Assembly: GCA_023411615.1 (NCBI GenBank) | Contig: JAEYOR010000002.1 | Location: 31,975-95,974 of the forward strand | Origin: Actinomycetes bacterium | GTDB lineage: Bacteria > Actinomycetota > Actinomycetes > Actinomycetales > Demequinaceae | DNA length: 64,000 nt | Direction: 5' to 3' | The notes under the pieces: model-generated | Seen by the model: the letters and a program-made list of their open reading frames with translations, nothing else | Database searches by the model: none | Told to the model about the DNA's origin: nothing | Program-made: the position numbers and the translations under genes | Part shown: positions 32,011 through 40,951 of the stretch, piece after piece | Position numbering within the stretch: position 1 is the first letter of the stretch | Layout of the letters: each line of letters starts with the position of its first letter

Positions 32011-35000
32011 ATGGGGAGACATCACGGCGACGACTGGTCAACTCCTGGTCTGTACGACCCCACGTATGAGCATGACGCGTGTGGCGTGGCCTTTATTGCC
32101 ACACTCCGCGGATCAGCAGGGCGCGACATCGTCGATCTAGGTCTCACTGCACTCAAGAACCTCGAACATCGCGGCGCTGTGGGCGCCGAAACCGAAACTG
32201 GTGATGGCGCGGGCATCCTCACGCAGGTACCCCATGCCTTTTTGCAGGATGTCACCGACTTCACGCTTCCTGAGCCGGGCCTCTATGGCGTAGGCCTCGT
32301 CTTTCTCACTCCTGGTGCGGAATCCGCCGAGATCGCTGCCCTCGAGACCGCCGCGCGCATTGAGAACGTCAATGTAATTGGGTGGCGCGATGTGCCGGTG
32401 AACCTGGAACCGCTCGGTCCGTCCGCGCGCGCAACCGCGCCGACGTTCCGCCAGGTATTCATGGAATCCGAGCGGCTGACAGGCATTGACCTCGACCGGA
32501 GACTTTTTCGAGTGCGCAAGCGCGCCGAGAAGAGCGGCGGACCCTTTGTCGTGTCGCTGTCGTCGCGGACCCTCACGTACAAGGGCATGCTGACCACGTA
32601 TCAGCTGGAGCAGGTATTTCCCGACGTGCTGCACCCGCTGTTCGCTTCGGAACTTGCGCTGGTGCATTCACGCTTTTCGACCAACACCTTTCCTTCATGG
32701 CCGCTTGCTCAGCCACTCCGCCTCATTGCCCACAATGGGGAAATCAACACCGTGCGTGGCAACCGCAACTGGATGGCGGCACGTGAAGGCAAGCTGGCGT
32801 CGGAACTCTTGGGCGACCTCTCATCGTTGACGCCCATCTGCACCGCGTCGGCTTCGGACACGGCGTCCTTTGACGAGGTGCTGGAACTTCTTCACCTGGC
32901 CGGACGCTCGTTGCCGCATGCCGTCCTCATGATGATTCCCGAAGCATGGCAGAACCACACCGAGATGGATCCTGCGCGGCGTGCTTTCTACGAGTACCAC
33001 TCGAACCTCATCGAGCCGTGGGACGGTCCCGCGGCATTGCACTTCACCGATGGCACCCTCGTTGGCGCAACTCTTGACCGCAACGGTTTGCGACCGGGTC
33101 GGTATTGGGTTACCGAAGACGGCCTCGTCATTTGTGGTTCGGAGGCCGGACTGCTGGACATCGACCCGGCGAAGGTGGTGCGTAAAGGCCGCCTTCAGCC
33201 GGGTCGCATGTTTTTGGTCGACACTGCGGCTGGCCGAATCGTCGAGGACGATGAGATCAAGACGACCCTTGCCGCCGAACACCCGTACCGAGAGTGGATC
33301 GACGAGAATGCTGTCCGCCTTGCGGATTTGCCTGAACGCGAGCACGTCAGTCACTCGCGTTCGTCGGTCGTGCGCCGCCAGCGAACCTTTGGCTATACGG
33401 AGGAAGAGCTAAAGGTTCTCCTGGAGCCGATGGCAACCTCGGGGGTGGAGCCGATCGGTGCGATGGGTTCAGATACGCCGATCGCCGTCTTGTCGAAGCG
33501 TCCCAAGCTGCTCTTCGACTACTTCACCCAGATGTTCGCGCAGGTGACGAACCCGCCGCTCGACGCGATTCGCGAGGAGATCGTCACCGCGATTGGCGGC
33601 GCGATTGGGCCTGAGCCGAACCTGCTTGCAAATGTTCCTCAGCACGCGCGCAAGGTGGTCATCGACTTCCCGGTGATCGATAACGATGACCTCGCAAAGA
33701 TCATCCACATCGACACGAACCCCGATTTGAAGGGGGTCTTCTCGACCCGCCGTATCCAGGGTCTGTACCGAGTGAGCGAAGGCGGCAAAGGCCTTGAGGC
33801 GCGCCTGGAAGAGATCTTTGCCGAAGTCGACCAGGCAATCGACGATGGCGTGTCCTTCCTCGTTCTGTCTGACCGCGATTCCGACGCCGACAACGCGCCA
33901 ATCCCTTCGCTGCTCCTCACCGCGGCTGTTCATCACCACTTTGTGAGGCACCAGAAGCGCACCCAGGTGTCGCTCGTGGTCGAGGCTGGCGACGTCCGTG
34001 AGGTTCACCACGTTGCGCTCCTCATCGGCTACGGAGCGGGTGCAGTCAACCCGTACCTTGCGATGGAGTCTGTCGAAGATCTCGTTCGCCGGGGCTACAT
34101 CAAGGGCGTCACACCTGAACAAGCGGTGAAGAACCTCATCAAGGCGCTGGGCAAGGGTGTCCTCAAGATCATGTCGAAGATGGGCATCTCGACAATGGCG
34201 TCGTACCGCGGCGCGCAGATCTTCGAGGCCATCGGTTTGTCGCGTGACCTCGTGGACCGGCACTTCGCGGGCACGCCAAGCCAGATTGACGGCGTCGGAA
34301 TCGATGTGATCGCAGAGGAAGTAGCCCAGCGTCACGCCGACGCTTACCCGATCTCGGGCCAGCCGCCTGCACACCGTCGTCTCAACGTTGGTGGTGAGTA
34401 CCAGTGGCGCAGGGAAGGGGAGGAGCACCTCTTCGATCCCGAGACAGTCTTCAAGCTCCAGCACTCAACCCGCACGCGTCAATACGCCGTGTTCAACGAG
34501 TACACGGAGCGAGTCAACAATCAGGCGAAGCGCCTGATGACTCTGCGGGGCCTGCTCGACATCACGTCGGATCGTCCGCCCGTGCCGATCGAAGAAGTCG
34601 AACACGTTCGCGACATCGTCAAGCGATTCACCACGGGTGCGATGTCGTATGGCTCGATCTCTCAAGAGGCACACGAGACCCTCGCCATTGCGATGAACCG
34701 CTTGGGCGGAAAGTCGAACACGGGCGAGGGCGGTGAGGCTCCCGAGCGTCTCTATGACCCTGAGCGTCGGAGCGCGATCAAGCAGGTGGCGTCAGGCCGC
34801 TTTGGAGTGACGAGCGAGTACCTGGTCAACGCTGACGACCTTCAGATCAAGCTTGCTCAAGGCGCCAAGCCGGGTGAGGGTGGGCAGTTGCCCGGCGCTA
34901 AGGTGTACCCGTGGGTCGCGGCCACGCGCCATTCAACCCCCGGCGTCGGTCTCATCTCTCCGCCGCCGCACCACGACATCTATTCCATTGAAGACCTCAA

Positions 35001-36546
35001 GCAACTGATTCACGACCTCAAGAACGCGAACCCCGAGGCGCGGATCCACACCAAGCTCGTGTCTGAGGTCGGCGTCGGCACAATCGCCGCCGGCGTGGTC
35101 AAGTGCAAGTCCGACGTCGTGCTCATCTCGGGCTCCGACGGCGGCACGGGAGCATCGCCGCTCAACTCGTTGAAGCACGCGGGGGCGCCGTGGGAGATCG
35201 GTCTTGCCGACACTCAGCAGACGCTCGTGCGAAACGATCTGCGCGACCGCGTCGTCGTTCAGGTGGACGGCCAGTTGAAGACCGGTCGCGACGTCGTCAT
35301 CGCTGCCTTGCTCGGCGCCGAAGAATTCGGATTCGCAACCGCACCTTTGGTCGTCTCGGGTTGCATCATGATGCGCGTCTGCCACAAGGACACATGCCCG
35401 GTGGGGGTGGCGACGCAGAACCCCGAACTTCGGGCACGCTTCAATGGCAAGCCCGAGTTTGTCGAAACCTTCTTTGAGTTCATCGCTCAACAGGTTCGTG
35501 AACATCTCGCGGCGCTTGGCTTCCGCTCGATTGAGGAGGCGGTTGGTCACGTCGAGCTGCTCGACACCCGCTCCGCGATCGCGCACTGGAAGGCCCAGGG
35601 ACTCGACTTGACACCGTTGCTGGCCGTGCCGCCGGCAGGCGCGCTGCTCCACCACGAGGTTGCTCAGGATCACGGACTCGATGACACGCTTGACCGCGAC
35701 CTCATCGAGCACTCACGGGAGGCTCTTGAGACCGGGAAGCCCGTGGTGATTGAGCGCGAGGTACGTAATACTCACCGCACCGTCGGCACAATGCTCGGCT
35801 ATGAGGTGACCAAGCGCTACCGCGGCGACGGACTTGCTGACAACACGATCTCCGTCGTATGCACCGGCTCCGCAGGGCAGTCGTTCGGCGCCTTCGTGCC
35901 ACGTGGCATCACGCTCACGCTTTTGGGCGACGCAAACGACTATGTTGCCAAGGGGCTGTCCGGTGGCCGCGTCATCGTGCGCCCCGACCGTGCAGCGGCC
36001 CTCAACGACTCACTCGACGTCATTGCGGGCAACGTCATTGGCTACGGTGCGACGAGTGGTCAGATCTTCTTGCGCGGTCAGGTAGGCGAACGCTTCCTCG
36101 TGCGCAACTCGGGTGCGACCGCGGTTGTCGAGGGCGTGGGTGACCACGCACTTGAATACATGACGGGAGGAACGGCCGTCATCCTCGGACGTACCGGCCG
36201 AAACTTCGCGGCAGGCATGTCCGGTGGCACCGCGTACGTGCTTGACCTGCGCGCCGAGAGGGTGAACAAGGAGGCGCGTGCTTCGGGCGAGGTCACCCTG
36301 GGTCCGCTCGACGCAGAAGACGCAGTGATCGTTCGCTCGCTCATTGAGACTCACGTGAAGGAGACGGACTCGCCTCGCGGCAAGGAGCTCCTCGCCAATT
36401 GGGACGCGGACGTGCATCGCTTCACGCGAGTGCTTCCCGCACAGTACGCGCGGGTCCGCGCGGCTCTGACGGACCTGGATTCAAAGGGGCACGATCTCAA
36501 CGCACCTGGCGCGTGGGAAGAGTTCTTGGAGGTGACTGGTGGCTGA
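32011..36546 (+). CDS. gltB: glutamate synthase large subunit
   Basis: 1511-residue alpha subunit of NADPH-GOGAT. Layout: propeptide, class II glutaminase with nucleophile Cys24 in EHDACGVAF (exposed after cleavage), central domain, FMN-binding synthase domain with MSYGSIS, GGKSNTGEGGE and ISGSDGGTGASP, a 3Fe-4S site in CIMMRVCHKDTC, and a C-terminal beta-helix. It makes glutamate from 2-oxoglutarate and glutamine-derived ammonia. The ATG at 32011 follows GAGGAA; a 12-codon-longer start has no ribosome site. It overlaps gltD by 8 bases. Confidence 0.97.
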   Translation: MGRHHGDDWSTPGLYDPTYEHDACGVAFIATLRGSAGRDIVDLGLTALKNLEHRGAVGAETETGDGAGILTQVPHAFLQDVTDFTLPEPGLYGVGLVFLTPGAESAEIAALETAARIENVNVIGWRDVPVNLEPLGPSARATAPTFRQVFMESERLTGIDLDRRLFRVRKRAEKSGGPFVVSLSSRTLTYKGMLTTYQLEQVFPDVLHPLFASELALVHSRFSTNTFPSWPLAQPLRLIAHNGEINTVRGNRNWMAAREGKLASELLGDLSSLTPICTASASDTASFDEVLELLHLAGRSLPHAVLMMIPEAWQNHTEMDPARRAFYEYHSNLIEPWDGPAALHFTDGTLVGATLDRNGLRPGRYWVTEDGLVICGSEAGLLDIDPAKVVRKGRLQPGRMFLVDTAAGRIVEDDEIKTTLAAEHPYREWIDENAVRLADLPEREHVSHSRSSVVRRQRTFGYTEEELKVLLEPMATSGVEPIGAMGSDTPIAVLSKRPKLLFDYFTQMFAQVTNPPLDAIREEIVTAIGGAIGPEPNLLANVPQHARKVVIDFPVIDNDDLAKIIHIDTNPDLKGVFSTRRIQGLYRVSEGGKGLEARLEEIFAEVDQAIDDGVSFLVLSDRDSDADNAPIPSLLLTAAVHHHFVRHQKRTQVSLVVEAGDVREVHHVALLIGYGAGAVNPYLAMESVEDLVRRGYIKGVTPEQAVKNLIKALGKGVLKIMSKMGISTMASYRGAQIFEAIGLSRDLVDRHFAGTPSQIDGVGIDVIAEEVAQRHADAYPISGQPPAHRRLNVGGEYQWRREGEEHLFDPETVFKLQHSTRTRQYAVFNEYTERVNNQAKRLMTLRGLLDITSDRPPVPIEEVEHVRDIVKRFTTGAMSYGSISQEAHETLAIAMNRLGGKSNTGEGGEAPERLYDPERRSAIKQVASGRFGVTSEYLVNADDLQIKLAQGAKPGEGGQLPGAKVYPWVAATRHSTPGVGLISPPPHHDIYSIEDLKQLIHDLKNANPEARIHTKLVSEVGVGTIAAGVVKCKSDVVLISGSDGGTGASPLNSLKHAGAPWEIGLADTQQTLVRNDLRDRVVVQVDGQLKTGRDVVIAALLGAEEFGFATAPLVVSGCIMMRVCHKDTCPVGVATQNPELRARFNGKPEFVETFFEFIAQQVREHLAALGFRSIEEAVGHVELLDTRSAIAHWKAQGLDLTPLLAVPPAGALLHHEVAQDHGLDDTLDRDLIEHSREALETGKPVVIEREVRNTHRTVGTMLGYEVTKRYRGDGLADNTISVVCTGSAGQSFGAFVPRGITLTLLGDANDYVAKGLSGGRVIVRPDRAAALNDSLDVIAGNVIGYGATSGQIFLRGQVGERFLVRNSGATAVVEGVGDHALEYMTGGTAVILGRTGRNFAAGMSGGTAYVLDLRAERVNKEARASGEVTLGPLDAEDAVIVRSLIETHVKETDSPRGKELLANWDADVHRFTRVLPAQYARVRAALTDLDSKGHDLNAPGAWEEFLEVTGG

Positions 36547-38008
36547 TCCGCGTGGTTTTCTCAAGCATCGCGAACGCGAACTTCCTCCCAGCCGGCCGGT
36601 ACCTGTGCGTTTGCTCGACTGGAAGTATGTGAAGGACGAGCTCGCGCGTGACCCCGAGGCGCTTAACCGGCAAGCAGCGCGCTGTATGGACTGCGGCGTG
36701 CCGTTCTGCCACCAAGGTTGCCCCCTGGGCAACCTCATTCCCGAATGGAATGACCTCGTGTGGCGCGAGCAGTGGGAAGACGCTCTCGATCGCTTGCACG
36801 CGACGAACAACTTCCCAGAGTTCACTGGCCGCATTTGCCCGGCTCCTTGTGAATCGAGCTGTGTGCTTGGCATCAACCAACCTGCCGTCACGATCAAGAA
36901 CATCGAAGTCTCGATCATCGATGAGGGCTTCCGCCGCGGCCTTGTTACCCCCGTCGAGCCGACCCGTCAGACGGGCAAGACCGTCGCGGTCGTCGGTTCA
37001 GGACCGGCAGGCTTGGCTGCAGCGCAGCAATTGACTCGTGCAGGCCACACCGTGGCGGTCTTTGAACGCGATGACCGCATTGGCGGGCTCCTTCGATACG
37101 GCGTGCCGGACTTCAAGATGGAGAAGCACCACATCGATCGCCGCGTTGCGCAGATGGAGGCTGAAGGGACCCGGTTCCGTACGGGCGTCGAGATCGGCAA
37201 GGACATCACGTGGGACAACCTGCGCGCGCGATACGACGCAGTATTGATCGCCACCGGGTCCACCGTCCCACGGGACCTGCCGATTCCTGGGCGACGATAC
37301 CGGGGCATTCATTTTGCGATGCCGTATCTCACGCAAGGCAACAAGGTGGCAGCGGGCGACTCGCTCGAACGTCAGATCACCGCAAAGGACAAGCACGTGA
37401 TCATCATTGGCGGTGGCGACACTGGCTCTGACTGCCTTGGCACTGCTTTGCGCCAAGGAGCAAAGTCGGTAACGACGTTGGCAATCGGTGTTCAGCCAAA
37501 CGTGCAGCGCGACGCCAAGTCGCAACCGTGGCCGACCCACCCGCTGCTCTTTGATGTCTCGTCTTCGCACGAGGAGGGCGGCGAGCGTCGATTCCTCGCC
37601 TCGACAGTCGAGTTCTTGGCCGACGAGGATGAGCATGTTCGCGCGCTCCGCGTCGCAAAGACCCAGATCATGCCTGATGGCACGCGTGGGCCCGCCCCGG
37701 ATACCGAAGAGGAACTTCCCGCGGACCTCGTGCTCATCTCGATGGGATTCACCGGTCCAGACCGTGCCACACTGGGACAGCTTGAGCACATCGGCTTCAC
37801 TCCACGCGGTACGGTCTCTCGTAATGATCAGTTTGCCTCGGCAGTGGACGGAGTGTTCGTTGCAGGGGATGCCGGTCGCGGCCAATCGCTCATTGTGTGG
37901 GCGATCGCAGAGGGACGCTCTGCGGCGGCAGCAATCGACACTTATCTCACCGGCAGCACGGAGCTGCCGGCGCCTGTCACCGCGAGGACACTCGCGCTAA
38001 AGGCCTGA
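36539..38008 (+). CDS. gltD: glutamate synthase small subunit
   Basis: 489-residue beta subunit that passes electrons from NADPH through FAD and two 4Fe-4S clusters to GltB. Cluster ligands are in ARCMDCGVPFCHQGCPLGN and in CPAPCESSCVLG; FAD site VVGSGPAGLAAAQQL; NADPH site IIIGGGDTGSDCLG; C-terminal FVAGDAGRGQSLIVWAI. The GTG start lies inside the end of gltB. Confidence 0.97.
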   Translation: MADPRGFLKHRERELPPSRPVPVRLLDWKYVKDELARDPEALNRQAARCMDCGVPFCHQGCPLGNLIPEWNDLVWREQWEDALDRLHATNNFPEFTGRICPAPCESSCVLGINQPAVTIKNIEVSIIDEGFRRGLVTPVEPTRQTGKTVAVVGSGPAGLAAAQQLTRAGHTVAVFERDDRIGGLLRYGVPDFKMEKHHIDRRVAQMEAEGTRFRTGVEIGKDITWDNLRARYDAVLIATGSTVPRDLPIPGRRYRGIHFAMPYLTQGNKVAAGDSLERQITAKDKHVIIIGGGDTGSDCLGTALRQGAKSVTTLAIGVQPNVQRDAKSQPWPTHPLLFDVSSSHEEGGERRFLASTVEFLADEDEHVRALRVAKTQIMPDGTRGPAPDTEEELPADLVLISMGFTGPDRATLGQLEHIGFTPRGTVSRNDQFASAVDGVFVAGDAGRGQSLIVWAIAEGRSAAAAIDTYLTGSTELPAPVTARTLALKA

Positions 38009-38014
38009 TACACC

Positions 38015-38020
38015 TAGGTT
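38015..38020 (+). promoter_or_regulatory. -10 element TAGGTT for pyk
   Basis: TAGGTT ends 7 bases before the ATG at 38028. A GGAG also lies between, so the gene could be read either from a leaderless transcript or from gltBD read-through. Confidence 0.45.
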
Positions 38021-38027
38021 GGAGAAC

Positions 38028-39449
38028 ATGCGTAACGCGAAGATCGTCTGCACCATTGGCCCGGCGACGGCGTCTCTGGACCAAATGCGCCTTCTTGTGG
38101 GCGCCGGTATGGACGTCGCCCGGATCAACCGCAGCCACGGTTCGGCGGAAGAGCACGAAGAGGTTTACCGCAACGTCCGCCAGGCGGCGCAGGAGTCGGG
38201 ACGCAATGTCGCCGTGCTCGTCGACCTCCAGGGGCCCAAGATCCGTCTTGGTCGTTTTGTCGACGGGCCGCACAATCTCGAGATTGGTGACATCTTCACC
38301 ATCACGACGCGCGACGTTGCAGGCACCAAGGACATCTGCTCGACGACGTTCAAGGGCCTCGCTGGAGACTGCAGCCCGGGCGATCCGCTGCTGATCGACG
38401 ATGGCAAGGTACGTCTTGAGGTGCTTGAGGTGAAGGACGGCACCGACGTTGTCACCAAGGTGGTTGTTCCCGGCCCGGTGTCGAACAACAAGGGAATCAA
38501 TCTTCCCGGCGTCGCTGTCTCGGTGCCAGCGCTCTCGGACAAGGATGAGGACGACTTGCGGTGGGCCCTCAAGCTCGGCGCAGACTTCATCGCCTTGTCC
38601 TTTGTGCGCAGCGCCAAGGACTACGCAGACGTCGCACGAATCATGTCCGAAGAAGGCCGCACCATCCCGGTCATCGCCAAGGTCGAAAAGCCCCAGGCGG
38701 TCGACAACCTTGAAGAGATCGTCGACGCCTTCGACGGCGTCATGGTGGCTCGCGGTGACCTCGGCGTTGAGTTGCCGCTCGAAGAAGTGCCGCTTGTCCA
38801 AAAGCGCGCTATCGAGCTGTGCCGCTCGCAGGCCAAGCCGGTCATTGTGGCAACGCAGGTTCTCGAGTCGATGACGCACTCGCCGGTTCCGACCCGCGCC
38901 GAGACCTCGGACTGTGCGAACGCCATTCTCGATGGTGCAGACGCCGTCATGCTGTCGGGCGAAACCTCCGTTGGCGACTACCCGATCATCACCGTGGAGA
39001 CGATGGCCCGCATCATCAAGAACACCGAGGTGAAGGGTCGTGATCGCTTCGCCCCCTACACGTCGGTCCCCAAGACGCGCGGTGGCGCGGTGACGCAGGC
39101 GGCTGCCGACATCGCAGAGAAGCTCGGCGTCAATTACATCGTCACCTTCACGCAGTCCGGTGACTCTGCACAGCGTATGGCGCGCCTTCGACCCGAGACG
39201 AAGATGATCGCCTTGACCCCTCGTCCGGAGACTCAGCGGCGTCTCGCATTGTCATGGGGCGTGCAGGTTGAGGTCGTCGACCACGCGGACACCACTGACG
39301 AGATGGTGGCAATTGTCGACCGACTCCTCAAGGAGACAGGGCGTGCAAAGGACGGCGACTACGTCGTTGTCGTCAGCGGCACGCCCATCGGCGTTCCTGG
39401 CACCACCAACTCGATCTTTGTGCACAAGGTGGGACAGGTTCGTTCTTGA
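38028..39449 (+). CDS. pyk: pyruvate kinase
   Basis: 473-residue last enzyme of glycolysis. Seen: VCTIGPATASLDQM, MDVARINRSHG, LQGPKIRLG, K+ and Mg sites, the active-site IPVIAKVEKPQAVDNLEEIV, MVARGDLGVELP, and the MLSGETSVGDYP loop; C-terminal allosteric domain from about residue 350. ATG at 38028 preferred over TTG at 38019, which lies inside the ribosome/-10 region. A strong terminator follows. Confidence 0.97.
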   Translation: MRNAKIVCTIGPATASLDQMRLLVGAGMDVARINRSHGSAEEHEEVYRNVRQAAQESGRNVAVLVDLQGPKIRLGRFVDGPHNLEIGDIFTITTRDVAGTKDICSTTFKGLAGDCSPGDPLLIDDGKVRLEVLEVKDGTDVVTKVVVPGPVSNNKGINLPGVAVSVPALSDKDEDDLRWALKLGADFIALSFVRSAKDYADVARIMSEEGRTIPVIAKVEKPQAVDNLEEIVDAFDGVMVARGDLGVELPLEEVPLVQKRAIELCRSQAKPVIVATQVLESMTHSPVPTRAETSDCANAILDGADAVMLSGETSVGDYPIITVETMARIIKNTEVKGRDRFAPYTSVPKTRGGAVTQAAADIAEKLGVNYIVTFTQSGDSAQRMARLRPETKMIALTPRPETQRRLALSWGVQVEVVDHADTTDEMVAIVDRLLKETGRAKDGDYVVVVSGTPIGVPGTTNSIFVHKVGQVRS

Positions 39450-39467
39450 GCGCTTGAGACAACGAAG

Positions 39468-39498
39468 GAGGCCCGCCAGCATCGAGTTGGCGGGCCTC
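39468..39498. terminator. bidirectional terminator between pyk and mgsA
   Basis: Perfect 11-bp stem, GAGGCCCGCCA (39468-39478) with TGGCGGGCCTC (39488-39498), 9-base loop, between two convergent genes. The U tract on + is weak (GTCATTT). Confidence 0.8.
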
Positions 39499-39520
39499 GT
39501 CATTTCCGCGGCGAGGGTGT

Positions 39521-39994
39521 TTAGCGGTCCTCGGCCAGGTCATGCCAATCGCGCGAACCAAGATCCGGCATTGCTCGGTCGTAATGGGCGGAGAACAATG
39601 GCGAGGAGATGAGGAAGTCTGCTGTGGCGACATTTGAGGCCATCGGGATGTTCCATACCGCGCCGAGCCGCAAGAGTGCTTTGACGTCGGGGTCATGCGG
39701 TTGCGCCGAGAGCGGGTCCCAAAAGAACACGAGCATGTCGATTGACCCGTCCGCGATCTTCGCGCCGATCTGCTGATCGCCGCCGATAGGGCCTGACAGA
39801 AATCGGTGAACTGGAAGGCCTAACTCATCCGACAGCATCGTTCCGGTGGTGCCTGTCGCGTAGAGATGGTGTTGAGACAGCGTCCCGCGATTGAAGCGTG
39901 ACCACCGCAGGAGATCGCCCTTCTTGTTGTCGTGTGCAACAAGCGCGATGTGGCGTGTGGCGGCGGGGGCGAGACGTGGACGTTTTTCTGCCAT
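39521..39994 (-). CDS. mgsA: methylglyoxal synthase
   Basis: 157-residue enzyme that converts dihydroxyacetone phosphate to methylglyoxal and phosphate, relieving sugar-phosphate build-up. Seen: IALVAHDNKKGDLL, the phosphate/catalytic loop GPIGGDQQIGA with catalytic Asp73, FFWDPLSAQPHDPDVKALLR and IPMASNVATADF, all family signatures. ATG at 39994 gives the family's usual length; upstream in-frame starts extend into the tRNA gene. No ribosome site. The convergent neighbour is pyk; the gene is downstream of a tRNA on the same strand. Uncommon in Actinobacteria as far as I know. Confidence 0.95.
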   Translation of the reverse strand: MAEKRPRLAPAATRHIALVAHDNKKGDLLRWSRFNRGTLSQHHLYATGTTGTMLSDELGLPVHRFLSGPIGGDQQIGAKIADGSIDMLVFFWDPLSAQPHDPDVKALLRLGAVWNIPMASNVATADFLISSPLFSAHYDRAMPDLGSRDWHDLAEDR

Positions 39995-40090
39995 GTGCTC
40001 GAGTATGGCGGGAAGATGCGGAGCCGTCATACCACGCCGCGCACATTGATGCGGGCGATCGAGAGTATGGCCGTTGTCGGCGCAGAAATG

Positions 40091-40164
40091 TGCCCCGAGT
40101 GGGATTCGAACCCACACTGGTACGGGTTTGAGCCGTATGCCTCTGCCGGTTGGGCTATCGGGGC
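40091..40164 (-). tRNA. tRNA with anticodon CAA (tRNA-Leu), short variable loop
   Basis: Read on the minus strand: acceptor GCCCCGA/TCGGGGC, short D stem with CCGGCAGAGG loop, anticodon stem TACGG/CCGTA around CTCAAAC (anticodon CAA), only 5 bases (CCAGT) in the variable region, T arm GTGGG TTCGAAT CCCAC, discriminator A. CCA is not encoded. The anticodon reads UUG leucine, but Leu tRNAs normally carry a long variable arm, unlike the tRNA-Leu(GAG) at 3401. Fold is complete, so I call it a real tRNA; charging identity is less sure. Confidence 0.85.
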
Positions 40165-40172
40165 GCGCCCAC

Positions 40173-40180
40173 TAGGCTAG
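40173..40180. promoter_or_regulatory. overlapping divergent -10 elements for pdtaR and the CAA tRNA
   Basis: TAGGCT (40173-40178, +) ends 7 bases before the pdtaR GTG; on the minus strand TAGCCT (40175-40180) lies 10 bases before the tRNA 5' end. The two hexamers overlap by four bases in CTAGGCTAG. Confidence 0.55.
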
Positions 40181-40185
40181 CGCTT

Positions 40186-40815
40186 GTGAACGATACCGTT
40201 GGACAAGACAACGTTGATGCCACGCCCTCCGGCCCTGTGAAGCGCCGCGCAATCGTCGCAGAGGACGAAGCGCTCATCCGTATGGATATTGTTGAGACGC
40301 TTCGCGAAGGCGGATACGACGTCGTGGGTGAGGGCGCGAACGGTGAAGAGGCAATTGCCCTCGCCACCGAGCACAAGCCCGACGTGGTGGTCATGGACGT
40401 GAAGATGCCCGTCATGGATGGCATCACCGCGGCAGAGCAGATTGCGAAGGCGCGTCTTGCCCCTGTTGTGCTGCTCACCGCTTTTTCACAGACGGAGCTC
40501 GTTGAGCGCGCGCGTGATGCGGGGGCCATGGCCTACGTCGTCAAGCCGTTCACTCCCGCTGATCTCCTCCCGGCCGTCGAGATCGCGGCGTCACGGTTCG
40601 CGGAGATCCGTGCCCTTGAGAACGAGATCGCGGACATCACCGAACGTATGGAGACCCGCAAGCGCGTCGAGCGTGCCAAGGGTCTGCTCATGGAGAAGAT
40701 GCAGCTGAACGAGCCCGAGGCGTTCCGGTGGATTCAGAAGACGTCCATGGATCGTCGCCTCACGATGCGCGAAGTCGCTGAAGCCGTCATCGACCAGATG
40801 GGTTCCTCCAAATAG
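40186..40815 (+). CDS. pdtaR: response regulator with RNA-binding ANTAR domain (PdtaR-like)
   Basis: 209 residues. Receiver domain (about 20-135) with acidic pocket Glu26-Asp27, phospho-acceptor Asp71 in VVVMDVKMP and Lys in AYVVKPF; a helical linker; and a C-terminal ANTAR domain (about 150-205) with RKRVERAKGLLMEKM, EAFRWIQ and REVAEAVI. Mycobacterial PdtaR partners the PdtaS histidine kinase and works by antitermination or translation control on RNA. No kinase is nearby. Leaderless GTG start. It is followed after 183 bases by a transporter-binding-protein gene. Confidence 0.93.
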   Translation: MNDTVGQDNVDATPSGPVKRRAIVAEDEALIRMDIVETLREGGYDVVGEGANGEEAIALATEHKPDVVVMDVKMPVMDGITAAEQIAKARLAPVVLLTAFSQTELVERARDAGAMAYVVKPFTPADLLPAVEIAASRFAEIRALENEIADITERMETRKRVERAKGLLMEKMQLNEPEAFRWIQKTSMDRRLTMREVAEAVIDQMGSSK

Positions 40816-40868
40816 GACGCCATCGCTCCTGGTACAGCCGGGGCTCCCACGACGTCTCTGGGTACAAA

Positions 40869-40884
40869 GTCACGAAATTGTGAC
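40869..40884. promoter_or_regulatory. inverted repeat GTCAC-N6-GTGAC before livJ-like gene
   Basis: Perfect 5-bp arms with an A/T-rich 6-base centre (GAAATT), about 115 bases before the start codon and about 33 bases upstream of a candidate -10. Fits an operator; as RNA it would be a hairpin with a six-base loop. The regulator is unknown. Confidence 0.4.
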
Positions 40885-40916
40885 CAACGAGTCTCACGAA
40901 TGAAACGCCGTGACGC

Positions 40917-40951
40917 TACGGTGAGGACAGTTGCCGTGGGGACCGTCCCCA
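40917..40951 (+). promoter_or_regulatory. candidate -10 TACGGT and leader hairpin for livJ-like gene
   Basis: TACGGT at 40917-40922 could start a leader of about 70 bases. In it TGGGGA (40937-40942) and TCCCCA (40946-40951) form a tight hairpin with a 3-base loop, extended by GCC/GGC outside. No -35 is evident. Confidence 0.35.

Noticed and set aside
40878..40930. Canonical ANTAR dual hexaloop target
   Set aside because: Two six-base loops can be drawn but neither has A at loop position 1 and G at position 4, so I keep it only as a hypothesis.
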